64,000 nucleotides of DNA from Salinibacter sp. 10B (GCF_002954405.1 NZ_MQWC01000004.1:2739443-2803442); one strand, 5' to 3'; counted from the first letter of the stretch, positions 8,993 through 19,466 are shown. Program-made: numbers and translations. The notes: generated by a model from the sequence alone, not told the origin.

Positions 8993-11914
8993 ATGCCCAC
9001 CGCCGAATCCCTTCCTACGCAGGACCCCGTCATCGCCAACGCGTCGGTCACCGCCCGCGAGTCGGCGCAGGACCACATCGTGATCCGCGGGGCGCGGCAG
9101 CACAACCTGAAGGACGTGGACCTCGACCTGCCGCGCAACGAGCTCATCGTCTTCACCGGCCCGTCCGGCTCCGGCAAATCGAGCCTCTGCTTCGACACCA
9201 TCTACGCCGAGGGCCAGCGCCGCTACGTGGAGAGCCTGAGCGCCTACGCGCGGCAATTTCTGGAGCGGATGGACAAGCCGGAGGCCGACCTCATCACCGG
9301 CCTCGCCCCGGCCATCGCCATCGAGCAGAAAACGTCGGGCAACAATCCGCGCTCGACCGTTGCCACGCAGACGGAGATCTACGACCACCTGCGCCTCCTC
9401 TTCGCCCGCATCGGCACCACGTACTCGCCGGTGAGCGGAAAGCCCGTGAGCAAAGACACGCCGCACGGCGTGGCCCACGCGCTGGAGGACGAGATGGAGG
9501 ATGGCAGCCGGTTCTACCTCTGCGCGCCCATCCCCGAGCATTCGGACATGGCCCTGCGCGACGAGCTCCGCAGCCTCCGCGAACGCGGCTTCTACCGGAT
9601 CCTCCTGCTTCCCACCGAACGGCAGGCGGAGAAGGGCGAAACGCCGGAGACGATCGACCTCAACCAGCAGGACCCCAGCAGCGTCAACAGCTACGGGCGC
9701 GACCGGCTGCTCGTCCTCATCGACCGGCTGAAGGTGAAGGCAGGCGACGAAGACACGCGCTCCCGCATCGCCGAGTCTGTGGAGCAGGCGTTCGACGAGG
9801 GCGACGGCCGGTGCACGATTGTGCCCGCCCTGCGCGGTCGCGACGAACCGCCCGAAGACGGCGTCCCGACGTACGAGTTTAGCGCCCACTTTGAGCGGGA
9901 CGGCATGCGGTTCAAGGAGCCGACGCCGCAGCTCTTCAGCTTCAACAGCCCGGTGGGCGCCTGTCCCACGTGCCAAGGCTTCGGGCGCGTGGCCGGGCTC
10001 GACGAGGATCTCATCATCCCTAACAAGGAGCTCTCGATCCGGGAGGGTGCTCTCGCGCCGTACCGCGGCGACAAGTGGAGCAAGCACTTCAAGGACCTGA
10101 TCGCTGTGGCGGCGGACGTGGGCCTTAACATCGACTGCCCGTACCGCGAGCTGGAGGACTGGGAGAAAGAGCTCGTGTGGGAGGGCGAAGGCGACTACAT
10201 CGGCCTTGAAGGTTTCTTCCGGTTCCTGGAGGAGAACTCCTACAAGCGGCACTACCGCATCTTCCGTGCCCGCTTCCGCGGCTACTCCGAATGCCCGGAC
10301 TGCGAGGGCCACCGCCTGCGCGACGATGCCCTCTACGTGAAGGTGGGCGGCGACTCGGTTGAGAAGAAGCACATCGGCGAGGTCTGTGCGATGACGACGC
10401 GGGAGGCGCGCGACTACTTCGAAAACCTGGAGCTGACGGAGTACGAGCAGGAAGTGGCCGGGCGCGTGATGGAGGAACTCCGCAAGCGCAGCCGCTACTT
10501 GGTAGACGTGGGGCTCGACTACCTGACGCTCGACCGCCTCGCACAGACCCTCAGTGGCGGCGAGACGCAACGCATCAACCTGTCGACCTCGCTCGGCTCT
10601 TCGCTCGTTGGGTCCCTCTACGTGCTCGACGAGCCCACCGTGGGCCTGCACCCGCGCGACAACGAGCGCCTCATCGACATCCTCCAGCGCCTGCGCGACC
10701 TCGGCAACACGGTGCTCGTGGTGGAGCACGACCCGGTGACGATGGAGGCGGCCGATCAGATCGTAGACCTCGGCCCGCGCTCTGGCGCGTTCGGCGGCGA
10801 GGTCGTCTTTCAGGGCACGTACGAGGAGGTTCTAGAGGACGAGGACTCCCTCACGGGGCAGTACCTGAGCGGCCGGAAGAAAATCGACGTGCCCGACGAA
10901 CGCCGTCCGGTGGACGAGGACGACGTGATTAGAATCGAGAATGCCCGGCAGCACAACCTCAAGAACGTCGACGTGACGATCCCACTGGGAATGATTACCT
11001 GCGTGACGGGCGTCAGCGGGTCCGGCAAGTCGACCCTCACCAACCAGACGCTCTTCGAGGGCCTGCACCGGCTCAAGGGCGGCAGCGGCGACGGCAAGGT
11101 GGGGGCGCACGACGCCATTCGCGGACACGAAAATGTGGATGCTGTGGAGATGGTGGACCAGTCGTCCATCGGGCGATCCCCGCGCTCCAACCCGGCGACC
11201 TATACCAACGCGTTCGACGGGATTCGCCGCCTCTTTGCCAAGACGCGGCAGGCCAACGTGCACGGCTACGACAAGGGGTTCTTTAGCTTCAACACCACGG
11301 GCGGGCGCTGCGAGGAGTGCGAGGGACAGGGTGTGGTGAAGGTGGAGATGCAATTCTTGGCCGACCTCTATCTGGAGTGCGAGGCCTGCAACGGGCGGCG
11401 CTACAAGAAGGAGGCCCTCGACGTGACGTATAACGGCAAGAACATCGCCGACGTGCTGGACATGACCGTTGACGAGGCCGCCGAGTTCTTCGAGGGAGAG
11501 CGCGCGGTCACCAACAAGCTGGAAACGCTGCAGGAGATCGGGCTCGGGTACCTCACGCTCGGCCAGCCGTCGACCACCCTTAGCGGCGGAGAGGCCCAGC
11601 GCATCAAGCTGGCCAGCCACCTCAACAGCCGCTCCTCGGACCGCACGCTCTACATCTTCGACGAGCCGACGACGGGCCTGCATTTCGACGACATCAAGCA
11701 GCTTCTTAATGCCTTCGAGCAGCTGGTCGACGACGGCCACTCGGTGATTATCATCGAGCACAATCTCGACGTGATCAAATACGCCGACCACGTGATCGAC
11801 CTGGGGCCGGAAGGGGGCGATGCCGGCGGGGAGATCGTGGTGACGGGCACGCCCGAAGAGGTGGCGGCCTGCGAAGACAGTCACACGGGGCGATTCCTGC
11901 AGGACGTACTGTAA
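8993..11914 (+). CDS. uvrA: Excinuclease ABC subunit A (UvrA)
   Basis: Damage-recognition ATPase of nucleotide excision repair, 973 residues, slightly longer than the E. coli protein. It begins with [20 protein letters not shown] and the first Walker A (GPSGSGKSS, about residue 56). CPTCQGFG near residue 325 and [10 protein letters not shown] near 430 lie in the first ATPase half, which has the signature LSGGETQR. The second half has Walker [10 protein letters not shown], the zinc module CEECEGQG...[10 protein letters not shown], signature LSGGEAQR and Walker [14 protein letters not shown]. It stands alone; no uvrB or lexA is nearby and I could not see an SOS-type operator in the 283-base upstream gap. 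Confidence 0.98.
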   Translation: MPTAESLPTQDPVIANASVTARESAQDHIVIRGARQHNLKDVDLDLPRNELIVFTGPSGSGKSSLCFDTIYAEGQRRYVESLSAYARQFLERMDKPEADLITGLAPAIAIEQKTSGNNPRSTVATQTEIYDHLRLLFARIGTTYSPVSGKPVSKDTPHGVAHALEDEMEDGSRFYLCAPIPEHSDMALRDELRSLRERGFYRILLLPTERQAEKGETPETIDLNQQDPSSVNSYGRDRLLVLIDRLKVKAGDEDTRSRIAESVEQAFDEGDGRCTIVPALRGRDEPPEDGVPTYEFSAHFERDGMRFKEPTPQLFSFNSPVGACPTCQGFGRVAGLDEDLIIPNKELSIREGALAPYRGDKWSKHFKDLIAVAADVGLNIDCPYRELEDWEKELVWEGEGDYIGLEGFFRFLEENSYKRHYRIFRARFRGYSECPDCEGHRLRDDALYVKVGGDSVEKKHIGEVCAMTTREARDYFENLELTEYEQEVAGRVMEELRKRSRYLVDVGLDYLTLDRLAQTLSGGETQRINLSTSLGSSLVGSLYVLDEPTVGLHPRDNERLIDILQRLRDLGNTVLVVEHDPVTMEAADQIVDLGPRSGAFGGEVVFQGTYEEVLEDEDSLTGQYLSGRKKIDVPDERRPVDEDDVIRIENARQHNLKNVDVTIPLGMITCVTGVSGSGKSTLTNQTLFEGLHRLKGGSGDGKVGAHDAIRGHENVDAVEMVDQSSIGRSPRSNPATYTNAFDGIRRLFAKTRQANVHGYDKGFFSFNTTGGRCEECEGQGVVKVEMQFLADLYLECEACNGRRYKKEALDVTYNGKNIADVLDMTVDEAAEFFEGERAVTNKLETLQEIGLGYLTLGQPSTTLSGGEAQRIKLASHLNSRSSDRTLYIFDEPTTGLHFDDIKQLLNAFEQLVDDGHSVIIIEHNLDVIKYADHVIDLGPEGGDAGGEIVVTGTPEEVAACEDSHTGRFLQDVL

Positions 11915-12122
11915 GCCTCCACGACGACCGTGTTCTTGTCTCCTCGTTCCCAGAGACGACCTCGGCCCACGTGCTGTAACAGCCCGGCGTGCGCATCCGT
12001 CTTGATGGCGGACCCCGTCGTTCTCCTGGTCCACAGGGGCGCGAACGGCAGGAACCGCACTCACCAGCAGTGCTTCCAAGGAACAAGGGCATTCCCTTCG
12101 CTTCCTCCTCTCAGAATCGCCG

Positions 12123-12247
12123 CTAGTGGTCAGTCAGGCTGAGACTGCCGGGTGCCGAATAGAACACGCGGTGTTGCATACGGCATTTTCTGGGTACAAT
12201 CCACTGGCCATCATTCGACCCGAAATGGAAACGGGGCGCACCACTAG
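12123..12247. repeat. MITE-like element, CTAGTGGT family, copy A
   Basis: A 125-base non-coding element with perfect 8-base terminal inverted repeats, CTAGTGGT at 12123-12130 and ACCACTAG at 12240-12247. Read in reverse complement it aligns along its length with the element at 22196-22323: both contain the block ATGCCGTATGCAACACCGCG and both end in a CTGACCACT motif. It fits a non-autonomous transposon moved by a transposase encoded elsewhere; none in this window has matching ends. Confidence 0.7.
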
Positions 12248-12476
12248 TCGGGCGACGACGATCGTTCTCCGGCGGCGGTTCCCCCTCTGATTCGTTCTAC
12301 TGCACCAATGATGTTCACCATGCGATCCCGTACGTTTCTCTGGCTGCTCCCCCTCCTGTTGATTCTCGGCTGTACCAGCTCGGCACAAATGGCCGATACG
12401 TCGGCCGGCGCGAAGAAGGCGGAAGACGCTGGCGAGGACCAAGCCAACTTCGAAAAAGATGCTGTGTTGCTAAACG

Positions 12477-13514
12477 TCAAGTTCCAGGGTGAAGCGACGG
12501 GTCGAACGAGGACTGGTTCTTCAGCACGCCGTAGCAAATGTGGAGGAGCTTCCGCATCGCAGCACCGATGATCACCATCTTTTCTTTCCCCCGCTCGGCG
12601 AGCCGGTCTCCGAGCGCTTCGACGGCGGCGTTGCACCGAAGGGCTGCAATTGCTGGGAAGTACAGTGCTCTTCGGAGCCGAGAACTCCCAACTTTTGAAA
12701 GCCGAGGTTTTCGATGAACCGAGCTGCCCGATTCGTGATGCGAGGGCGTCAGGCCGGCATATGCAGCCGCCTGGCGGGCGCACTCAAAGCGCTCGTGATC
12801 CCCGAGCTCCGCAAGCACGAGCGCAGCGGTTGTCGATCCAACCCCCGGGATCGTTTCCAGCAAGTCTCGGTTGCGGGCGAGGGTATCGGTGCTCTCGACG
12901 TGCTCGTCGATCTGATCTTCAAGCCGGTCGATCTGCTCGTTTATGCTTTCGAGCACCGACTCAAGCGAGCCGGTAACCGTCGGGTTTTCCGACTGGCGGA
13001 TCTGGTTTTTCAGACGGTCGTGCTCTTTTTTGAGTTGCTCAAGACCGCGGGTCATCTCCTTCAAGCTTTTTTGCTCCGAAGGTGTTGGTTCCCATAGACT
13101 TGGTTCCTCACGCTGGCAAAAGCGCGCGAGGAGACGAGCGTCCACCTTGTCGGTTTTCGACCGGTTGAGCTGGCTCTCAGCGTAGGCGCTTGTGCGTAGT
13201 GGGTTGACGATCGAGACGGTCAACCCGCGCTCGTACAAAAAGCGTGCAGCCGGGCGCTGGTAGTCGCCGGAGGCTTCGAGGCAGACGTGAATCTGCTCCG
13301 GACTTTCCTCCAGCCGGACATCGGCCTGTGTCTCGATCCAGCTGAGGAACTCATCGAATCCGTCTTTGGTGTTCGACACAGTTTTGGAAGCAAAGACGTC
13401 CTCCTCAGATCCAATCAGGGCGATTTCAAGGGACGCCTTGCTCACGTCAATGCCCACGTGATGTGCCGTCGGAGGAACGGAATCAGACGAACTCGAACGA
13501 TCAGGAGCGGTCAT
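12477..13514 (-). CDS. IS110-family recombinase/transposase
   Basis: Recombinase of 345 residues using an RuvC-like DEDD domain and a C-terminal Tnp_20 domain with a nucleophilic serine. The N-terminal acidic residues sit in HVGIDVSKASLEIAL, HVCLEASGDY and NRSKTDKVDARLLARFC. A coiled coil spans about 155-215 (RGLEQLKKEHDRLKNQIRQS). The C-terminal domain has TIPGVGSTTAALVLAELG, AAYAGLTP and LSKVGSSRLRRALYF. The frame is open further upstream to 13724, but ATG 13514 gives the usual family length and leaves the upstream stretch free for the guide RNA. The stop is 18 bases from the right end. Confidence 0.95.
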   Translation of the reverse strand: MTAPDRSSSSDSVPPTAHHVGIDVSKASLEIALIGSEEDVFASKTVSNTKDGFDEFLSWIETQADVRLEESPEQIHVCLEASGDYQRPAARFLYERGLTVSIVNPLRTSAYAESQLNRSKTDKVDARLLARFCQREEPSLWEPTPSEQKSLKEMTRGLEQLKKEHDRLKNQIRQSENPTVTGSLESVLESINEQIDRLEDQIDEHVESTDTLARNRDLLETIPGVGSTTAALVLAELGDHERFECARQAAAYAGLTPSHHESGSSVHRKPRLSKVGSSRLRRALYFPAIAALRCNAAVEALGDRLAERGKEKMVIIGAAMRKLLHICYGVLKNQSSFDPSLHPGT

Positions 13515-13701
13515 TGCGAGATCCAGACTAATGAATGCAGGCTCGACGATGAGAGCATCGCAGGCGCTCAGATGCTGTTCGGATTCGAACGCAATGAAGA
13601 GAGGGCAGGGACTGCTCTTTTTCTCGGGCTCATGGGAAAATTCCCAGGCCGGAACCATCGCACAGGTGGCCCTGCCCTCCAGCTCCGAGCGTCCTCGGAG
13701 C
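13512..13701 (-). ncRNA. Predicted IS110 bridge RNA with readable target and donor guides
   Basis: On the minus strand, in order: (i) a stem-loop GCTCCGAG-GACG-CTCGGAGC (13682-13701); (ii) a 10-base-pair stem GAGGGCAGGG/CCCTGCCCTC (13670-13679 with 13601-13610) enclosing a large loop with an inner hairpin, the target-binding loop; (iii) a 7-base-pair stem CATTGCG/CGCAATG (13590-13596 with 13512-13518) enclosing a second loop, the donor-binding loop. Guides: GCGATGG (13655-13661) equals the host sequence left of the CT core; GAAAAAG (13617-13623) is complementary to the core plus right host flank; ACAGCATCT (13570-13578) equals the element's right end plus core; ATTAG (13528-13532) is complementary to core plus left end. 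Folding was done by eye; transcript ends are not known. Confidence 0.82.
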
Positions 13702-16251
13702 AAGTTATAAACCATCAATTTCAAACTACACCAAACATATTAGCCATCGCGAAAAGCGATTCGCTCGGCGGCCTGTTCACCGTGTACCGAGACACGACGA
13801 ACGGCGCCTTGAAAATGGCGCTCGACACGAGCCAGATCGGTGAGGAGTACATCTACTTTACGCACACGGTCGACGGCGTGCTGGAGGCTGGCACGTTCCG
13901 GGGCGCCTACCGCGACAACGCCGTCTTCAAGGTGCGGCGGCACTACGACAAGATCGAGTTCGTGGAGGTGAACACCAACTTCCACTTCAACGACGAAAGC
14001 GCTCTCGCCCGCGCTTCGGACGCCAACATCAGCCCCTCGGTCCTGCACGTCGAGAAGATCGTCGCGACGGACTCTACGACGGGACGGATCCTGATTGAGG
14101 CCGACGATCTGTTCCTGACCGAGTCGCTCACGCAGGTGAAGCCCTCGCCCTCCCCCAACGATTCGCCGACCTCCTTCAGCCTCGGCAACCAGAGCAAGGA
14201 GAAGTCGAAGGTGCAGGCGGTTCACAACTATCCGAAGAATACGGACGTGGTGGTCGACTACGTCTTCGAAAACCCGCGCCCGGTCAACTCCGGCTCCGAC
14301 GCCGTCACCGATGCCCGCAACGTGACGATCACGCTGCGGCACAGCCTCATCGAGGTGCCGGAGAATGACTTCGAGCCCCGGTTTTCCGATCCGCGCGTGG
14401 GCTACTTTACCCAGCAGAAGGATGATCTGACCTCTACCAGTGCGACACCCTACCACGACCTCATCAACCGCTGGCACCTGAAAAAGAAGAACCCGGACGC
14501 CGAACTCTCCGAGCCAGTGGAGCCGATCACGTGGTGGATCGAGAACACGACCCCCGAGCGCATTCGGCCCATCATTCGCGAGGCGGTGCTGCAATGGAAT
14601 GAGGCCTTCCGGGAGGCTGGTTTCGAGAACGCCATTCAGGTGAAGGTGCAGCCGGACACCGCCTCCTGGGACGCAGGGGACATCCGCTACAACGTACTGC
14701 GCTGGACCTCCTCTCCCAATCCCCCCTTCGGCGGCTACGGCCCCAGCTTCGTCAACCCCCACACCGGCCAGATTCTGGGGGCGGACGTGATGCTCGAATA
14801 CGTCTTTCTCACCAACCGCGTCTCCTACAACAAGCTGTTTGAGGCGGCTGGGCTCCCGCTGCAGTCGGCCGATCACGGGTTCCAAAATCTGCCGAAGCAC
14901 GCCTGCACGCTGCCCTCCTTCCTCCACATGAATACAATGTTCGGCCGCACGGTGCTGGAGCCGACCGCCGGAGCCGACGCCGACAACGCGCAGAACGGCC
15001 CGTCAGACCTTGACGGTGAGATCACTCCCCTGATGGAGGAGTCGATCTACTACCTGGCGCTCCACGAGGTCGGGCACACGCTGGGCCTTCAGCACAACAT
15101 GAAGTCCTCCCAGCTGCACTCCGCCGACGAGGTACACGACGCGTCCGTAACCCGCGAGGAGGGACTCACGGGTTCGGTTATGGACTATCCCGCCATCAAC
15201 GTGGCACCTCCGGGCACGGACCAGGGGCAGTACTACACCACCACGCCGGGCCCCTACGACGTGTGGGCCATCAAGTACGGCTATACGCCCGGCATTGGCG
15301 AGGCGGAACTGAATGACATTCTTTCGCGCTCGACCGAGCCCGAGCTGGCTTTCGGCAATGACGCCGACGACATGCGGGCCCCCGGGAAGGCCATCGATCC
15401 GGAGGTCATGATCGGCGACATGTCGAACGAGGCACTCGACTACGCGGAGGGTCGCATGCAGCTCGTGGCCGATCTCATGGACGACCTGCTCCAGAAGTAT
15501 GAGGACCCGGGACAGTCGTACGAAGAGCTGCGCGACGCCTTTCTCGTCGCCACCGGCCAGCACGCCCAGATGGCGGCGGTGGCCTCCCGCTACGTGGGCG
15601 GCGTCTACGTCGACCGCGCGTTCGTCGGGCAGGAGGGCGCTACGGAGCCGTACCGGCCCGTCTCCCTCGACCGGCAGAAGCGGGCGCTCGACCTTCTGGG
15701 CGAGCACCTCTTCGCGCCGGACGCCTTTGCGATGATTCCGGATGAGCTCTACCGGCACCTGCAGCCGCAGCGACGGGGCTTCAACTTCTTCGGCGAGTCG
15801 GAGGACCCGAAGATCCACGCCCGCGTGCTCGGCATTCAGGAACGCGTACTGGCCCACCTCCTGCACCCGAACGTGCTGGAGCGAATGACCGACACGCGAC
15901 TCTACGGCAACGAGTACACGCTGGCCGCTTACATGGAGGATCTGACCAATGACGTCTTCGCGGCCGATGCCGACGGCAACGTGAACACGTTTCGCCAGAA
16001 CCTCCAGGTCGCGTACGTCGAGGCGCTGGCCACGGTCGTGGGCGACGCGGGTGACGAACAGTACGACCACCTCGCACAGTCCGCTGCCCTGCAAAGCCTC
16101 CAGCAGATTGAGAACATGATCGACGGAAAGAGCGGCGTGAACGCCGAGACGCAGGCACACACTGATCACGTGCTCCACCTCATTGAAACGGCTACCAGCA
16201 CCGAGTAACCCCGAATCCGCTTGCGGGGGGCGGCACATACTACTGGAACGA

Positions 16252-16287
16252 GAAGGCCTCAGGTCGAAAGCAACCTGGGGCCTTTTC
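16252..16287 (+). terminator. Rho-independent terminator after the metalloprotease
   Basis: Hairpin arms AAGGCCTCAGGT and ACCTGGGGCCTT (one bulge/mismatch) enclose a short loop and run into TTTT. It lies about 45 bases after the protease stop codon. Confidence 0.75.
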
Positions 16288-16313
16288 TGTGTTGCTCCCA
16301 GCCTGAAGAGCAC

Positions 16314-16728
16314 CTACGGAAGAATGTCGTCAACCGGTACTCCTTCCATCTCGGGCAACGTGGGAACCGTGAGGGAATCCCCACGACGGTGCCGGCTTCG
16401 GTCGGCATAGCCATCCTCTTCGGGGCGACGGAAAACGTCCACGAACTCATTCGGCAGGTCAACGAACCAGTAGTCGCCGATTCCGAGGCATCTCCGGATC
16501 ATAGAGAACGACATCCGGCTCCGGCGCACTGTAGTCGTCCAGTTGAATCGGATTCTGCACGTGGATGCGGGCCAGCGTCCCTTCTGGTTTGTAGAGCCGA
16601 CGCGCGAAGAGCTTTTCCAGGTCATTGACGGTGGGGCCGGGCGGAGGGCCAATTGGAGGCATACCGATCAGGCGACCGTCGAGAAGTTCGCCCCGGTCGT
16701 CTTCGCCGAGAATGCCCGCAGTTCCCAA
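16314..16728 (-). pseudogene. Uma2-family (DUF820) endonuclease-like gene, decayed
   Basis: Two pieces of a Uma2 protein lie in different frames. The N-terminal side, in the frame ending at 16459, reads EDDRGELLDGRLIGMPPIGP and IHVQNPIQLDDYSAPEPDVV. The C-terminal side, in the frame ending at 16314, reads IGDYWFVDLPNEFVDVFRRP and ends PTLPEMEGVPVDDILP. The central 30 or so residues that normally join them (the PD-(D/E)XK-like core strand) are missing, the frame shifts at the junction, and the first residues before EDDRGEL are also absent. Family members often occur in large paralogous sets; this one is a remnant. Confidence 0.72.
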
Positions 16729-16790
16729 AAAATGGCCACCGCTCCCTACCGCAGTTTCTCACAACGCCGGAGGAGAGACGCCCGAAAACA

Positions 16791-16812
16791 AATACGCAAT
16801 ACGAAATACGGA
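16791..16812. repeat. Short ATACGCAATACGAA repeat
   Basis: The sequence AATACGCAATACGAAATACG, two bases short of the full stretch, is the same motif as the longer array at 39865-39945. It lies between the Uma2 remnant and the carboxypeptidase gene. Confidence 0.6.
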
Positions 16813-16867
16813 ACGTCGAAGACAGGCATTCTCGTCTCAACCCCCGAACGCAGCCCAAAGAGGAATC

Positions 16868-19402
16868 TCACCCATTTCCTACGAAAAACACCGCATTGCT
16901 AAAGAGCACGTGTCCGCCGTACCAGAAGCCTCGAAAGAGCGGATTGTCGACGAAGTAGACCACGTGCCCGTCGCCCAGTCGCTGCGTGCCGAAGATGGTG
17001 GTGTTTTCGATTCGTTGCTCCGCCTCGTGCCCCATAAAGCCGCTCACTGGGGCACTCTCTTGGAGCGCACCCACCGTCCATCCGTCATCCAGGTACGCAA
17101 AGGCGTCGCTATTCCGCTTGAGTGTGAAGTACGGAGACGATAGCCCGAAGCCCAGCGGGTGAGACGTGTCGAGTTGCACGCGATGAATACTGCCGGGAGT
17201 GGAGCGAGACAGGGCGACCTGCGACTGGGTCCCGTACTGCTGAAGGTCGCCTCCCGTCGTGGTCGTGTCGGATTCGCTTGTCTCCTCTTTGTGCGTAAGG
17301 TGATATCCGGACTGATCTGCCAGCGCCTCGTTTGCGTTTCCGAAAGCAAGGAGACGCCCTCCCTCGCGGACCCACTGGGTAAGCATTTGTCCCCGTCCGT
17401 CGGTAAGCCACGCGCCATAGCGCCCATCCGGAAGCACGAGCACGTCCACGCCGTCAAGCATCGAGGCCTTGAAATCATCTGCCGGCAGTAGCGTGGCCGG
17501 GTACTCAATCTGTTGATCGAAGAAATGCCACACCTCGCCCACACTGCTGCTGGATAGGGGCGGCCCGGAGAGGACCGCCACGTTCGGCCCGTCGATAAAC
17601 CCAACCGTTCCAGAGCCGAGGTCGGGGCCCTGGTCGGTAAAGCCCGTCTGGAGGGCGTGGAGGGGTTGTCCGTGATTCTGCGCAATCCGCTGAACGCGGG
17701 CGTCGAAATTGTCGAGCCGGTTGGTGTTGCCGCTGCGGGTGATGACCAGTGTGCCGGGGGCGTAGGAACGGTCGTTGATGGTGAACGATTTCGTCGCAAA
17801 CCGGAGATGAACGTCATGCTGGAGCAAGGCTCCGGCAAAGCGCGCGTCGGCCCGGCTGCGCCACGGGGTCACGTAGGCGTACGGCTGGTTCGTGTTGCCG
17901 GTCAGCGACGGCTGGGTGGGCGGCGTTGACGCAGTGTCCACTTCCACGCGGTTGGGGAGGGCGTGGGCCTCCACTCCGTAGGCGTAGGGCAGCCCCCAGG
18001 CCGTGATGTCGTACGTGAGCGAGTCGGGGATCGTCGTGGTGGGCTCAAAAAGGACCTTGACGAGCCGACTTTTGGGCTGGGCGGCCTGCACGATGAGGTC
18101 GCCCGACTGAATCTGGACGTTCTCTGTTGTGCCGCTCTGATAGTCGCGTCCTTCTGCCGTTTCCCTCTCCGTTGCGTAGCCGTACCGGATGCGCTGCCGG
18201 TCGAGGTGCGTGGCGAGGGCCGACAGGCGGTCGCCTTGTGCTTCGCGGTGTACGACGTACGTTTGGTACGCGCCCGGTGGATTGTCCTGAGCCGATTCGT
18301 AGTAGTCGGCAAATTCTTGAACCACCCGTTCATGGTGCTCGGCCGTCACCTCCACCGTCGAGAGAGCACTCGTGTGATGGTGTTGAATGCGCTCGGCCAG
18401 CGTCAGTGTATCGCCCTCACTCGTGACAATGGCTCGTCCGGCACGGCCCCCGCCGCCCTGCTCGTACGTCATGCCGATGGCCCCGTTGAAGAGCGGCCAC
18501 GTGTCGCCGTAGCCGGGGTAGAGGAGGTCGAACACCTCCTGTGTGAAGTAGAGCCAGCCGTTTCGGTCGAAGTAGGAGGCATTGTTGCGCCCCACTGTAA
18601 ACTGAAACTCGCGCTGCCAGTCCGTTAGGTTCTCGTGGTAGGGCGTTGTGCCGGGGGCAAAGTAGTACGGGTCGTCGGCGCCCATCTCGTGGTAGTCGAC
18701 GTGCACGTTCGGCATCCAGCGGTGGTACGCGCCCAGGCGCTGCTGCGTCTCTTTCTGTACCGCCCACGCCCAGTCGCGATTTAGATCGAAGTAGTAGTGG
18801 TTGGATCGGCCCGGGGCCCACGGCGTGTGGTGCTCGCGGGCGTCCGGGTCGGGATTGGCTGTCGCGCCCACCGTTTCGCGAAACCACTGCACGTAGCGGG
18901 TACGACCGTCGGGGTTGAGGGCCGGGTCGAGGAGGACGACCGTATTTTTCAGCCACTCCTGCGTGCGGGTGTTGGCGGTATCGGCCAAGGCATGGAGCGT
19001 TTTGAGGGCTGCCTCGCTGGAGACGGACTCGTCGCCATGGACGTTGTAGCTGAGCCACACGACCGCCGCGTCGGCCTGCGGGGTGCCCTCCGCCAGGCCG
19101 GCCCGTTGTCGGTTCGAACGGCGCAGGGTGCCGAGCCGGTCGTGGTTGTCGGGCGTCGTAATCGTGGCCAGGAGTAGGGGGCGCCCTTCGACGCTCGTCC
19201 CGTACTGCTGCACAGTGACGGCGGGAGAGCGAGCCGCGACGTGCCGTACGTAGTCCACGACGCGGTGGTGCGGCGTGAACTGCTGTCCGAGTTCGTAGCC
19301 CAGGTACGTGGCCGGTGGTTGTAGCTGGTCCGACGGTTGGGCCGGGGCGGGCAGCACGAGCAGGAGCGCGAGACTAGCGACACTCAGCAGGAGGCGATGC
19401 AC
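16868..19402 (-). CDS. Secreted M14-family zinc carboxypeptidase
   Basis: Exported metallopeptidase of about 844 residues. The M14 domain fills the first ~350 residues. It has the zinc site in NVHGDESVSSEA (His and Glu), an RNRDWAW-like stretch (FDLNRDWAWAVQ), a third His region HVDYHEMGADDPYYF and a catalytic Glu candidate in TYEQGGGGRAG. The C-terminal half is a beta-rich region without a recognised name. GTG 19402 is chosen because it gives a compact signal peptide (HRLLLSVASLALLLVLPAPA); ATG 19504 is also in frame but adds 34 polar residues and overlaps the upstream gene by 38 bases. It follows a barrel protein gene in the same direction, probably as one operon. Confidence 0.88.
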   Translation of the reverse strand: MHRLLLSVASLALLLVLPAPAQPSDQLQPPATYLGYELGQQFTPHHRVVDYVRHVAARSPAVTVQQYGTSVEGRPLLLATITTPDNHDRLGTLRRSNRQRAGLAEGTPQADAAVVWLSYNVHGDESVSSEAALKTLHALADTANTRTQEWLKNTVVLLDPALNPDGRTRYVQWFRETVGATANPDPDAREHHTPWAPGRSNHYYFDLNRDWAWAVQKETQQRLGAYHRWMPNVHVDYHEMGADDPYYFAPGTTPYHENLTDWQREFQFTVGRNNASYFDRNGWLYFTQEVFDLLYPGYGDTWPLFNGAIGMTYEQGGGGRAGRAIVTSEGDTLTLAERIQHHHTSALSTVEVTAEHHERVVQEFADYYESAQDNPPGAYQTYVVHREAQGDRLSALATHLDRQRIRYGYATERETAEGRDYQSGTTENVQIQSGDLIVQAAQPKSRLVKVLFEPTTTIPDSLTYDITAWGLPYAYGVEAHALPNRVEVDTASTPPTQPSLTGNTNQPYAYVTPWRSRADARFAGALLQHDVHLRFATKSFTINDRSYAPGTLVITRSGNTNRLDNFDARVQRIAQNHGQPLHALQTGFTDQGPDLGSGTVGFIDGPNVAVLSGPPLSSSSVGEVWHFFDQQIEYPATLLPADDFKASMLDGVDVLVLPDGRYGAWLTDGRGQMLTQWVREGGRLLAFGNANEALADQSGYHLTHKEETSESDTTTTGGDLQQYGTQSQVALSRSTPGSIHRVQLDTSHPLGFGLSSPYFTLKRNSDAFAYLDDGWTVGALQESAPVSGFMGHEAEQRIENTTIFGTQRLGDGHVVYFVDNPLFRGFWYGGHVLFSNAVFFVGNG

Positions 19403-19466
19403 GAAACGGAGGGGGTGGATTAGAAGGTAGAGGATCGTTGACAAAACGGGACGGCGGTCCCGGGGA

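Larger units (their letters stand above)
12459..13743 (-). mobile_element. IS110-family insertion sequence (IS110 group)
   Basis: A 1285-base element read on the minus strand. Its edges are set by the interrupted reading frame and by a CT dinucleotide (AG on the plus strand) at both junctions, 12457-12458 and 13742-13743, as expected for IS110 recombination at a CT core. There are no terminal inverted repeats, also typical of the group. The recombinase gene fills the right-end side. About 227 bases lie between the left end and its start codon, the place where IS110-group elements encode their bridge RNA. Confidence 0.92.
12308..16208 (+). pseudogene. Zinc metalloprotease lipoprotein (metzincin, DUF5117/DUF4953-like), split by IS110
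   Basis: The 5' piece (12308-12458) encodes a lipoprotein signal (LLLILGC) and ends at Asn-Phe-Glu-Lys. The 3' piece (from 13743) continues AIAKSDSLGGLFTVYRDTTN. Joining base 12458 to 13744 restores one frame of about 872 residues. The 3' part holds the metzincin site HEVGHTLGLQHN (15062-15097) and a Met-turn, GSVMDYP (about 15173). Related proteins are predicted secreted or surface zinc proteases of unknown substrate. The frame upstream of 13743 read on this strand is only IS antisense, so the 3' part has no natural start or signal peptide. The gene is probably inactive, but its coding regions show no other damage, so the insertion looks recent. Confidence 0.88.

Noticed and set aside
8876..10729. 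617-residue open frame antisense to uvrA
   Set aside because: It mirrors UvrA codons in high-GC DNA, has no recognisable domain, and covers an unmistakable uvrA.
12308..12571. Independent 87-residue lipoprotein gene
   Set aside because: After residue 50 it runs into the IS110 element; it is the 5' piece of the split metalloprotease gene.
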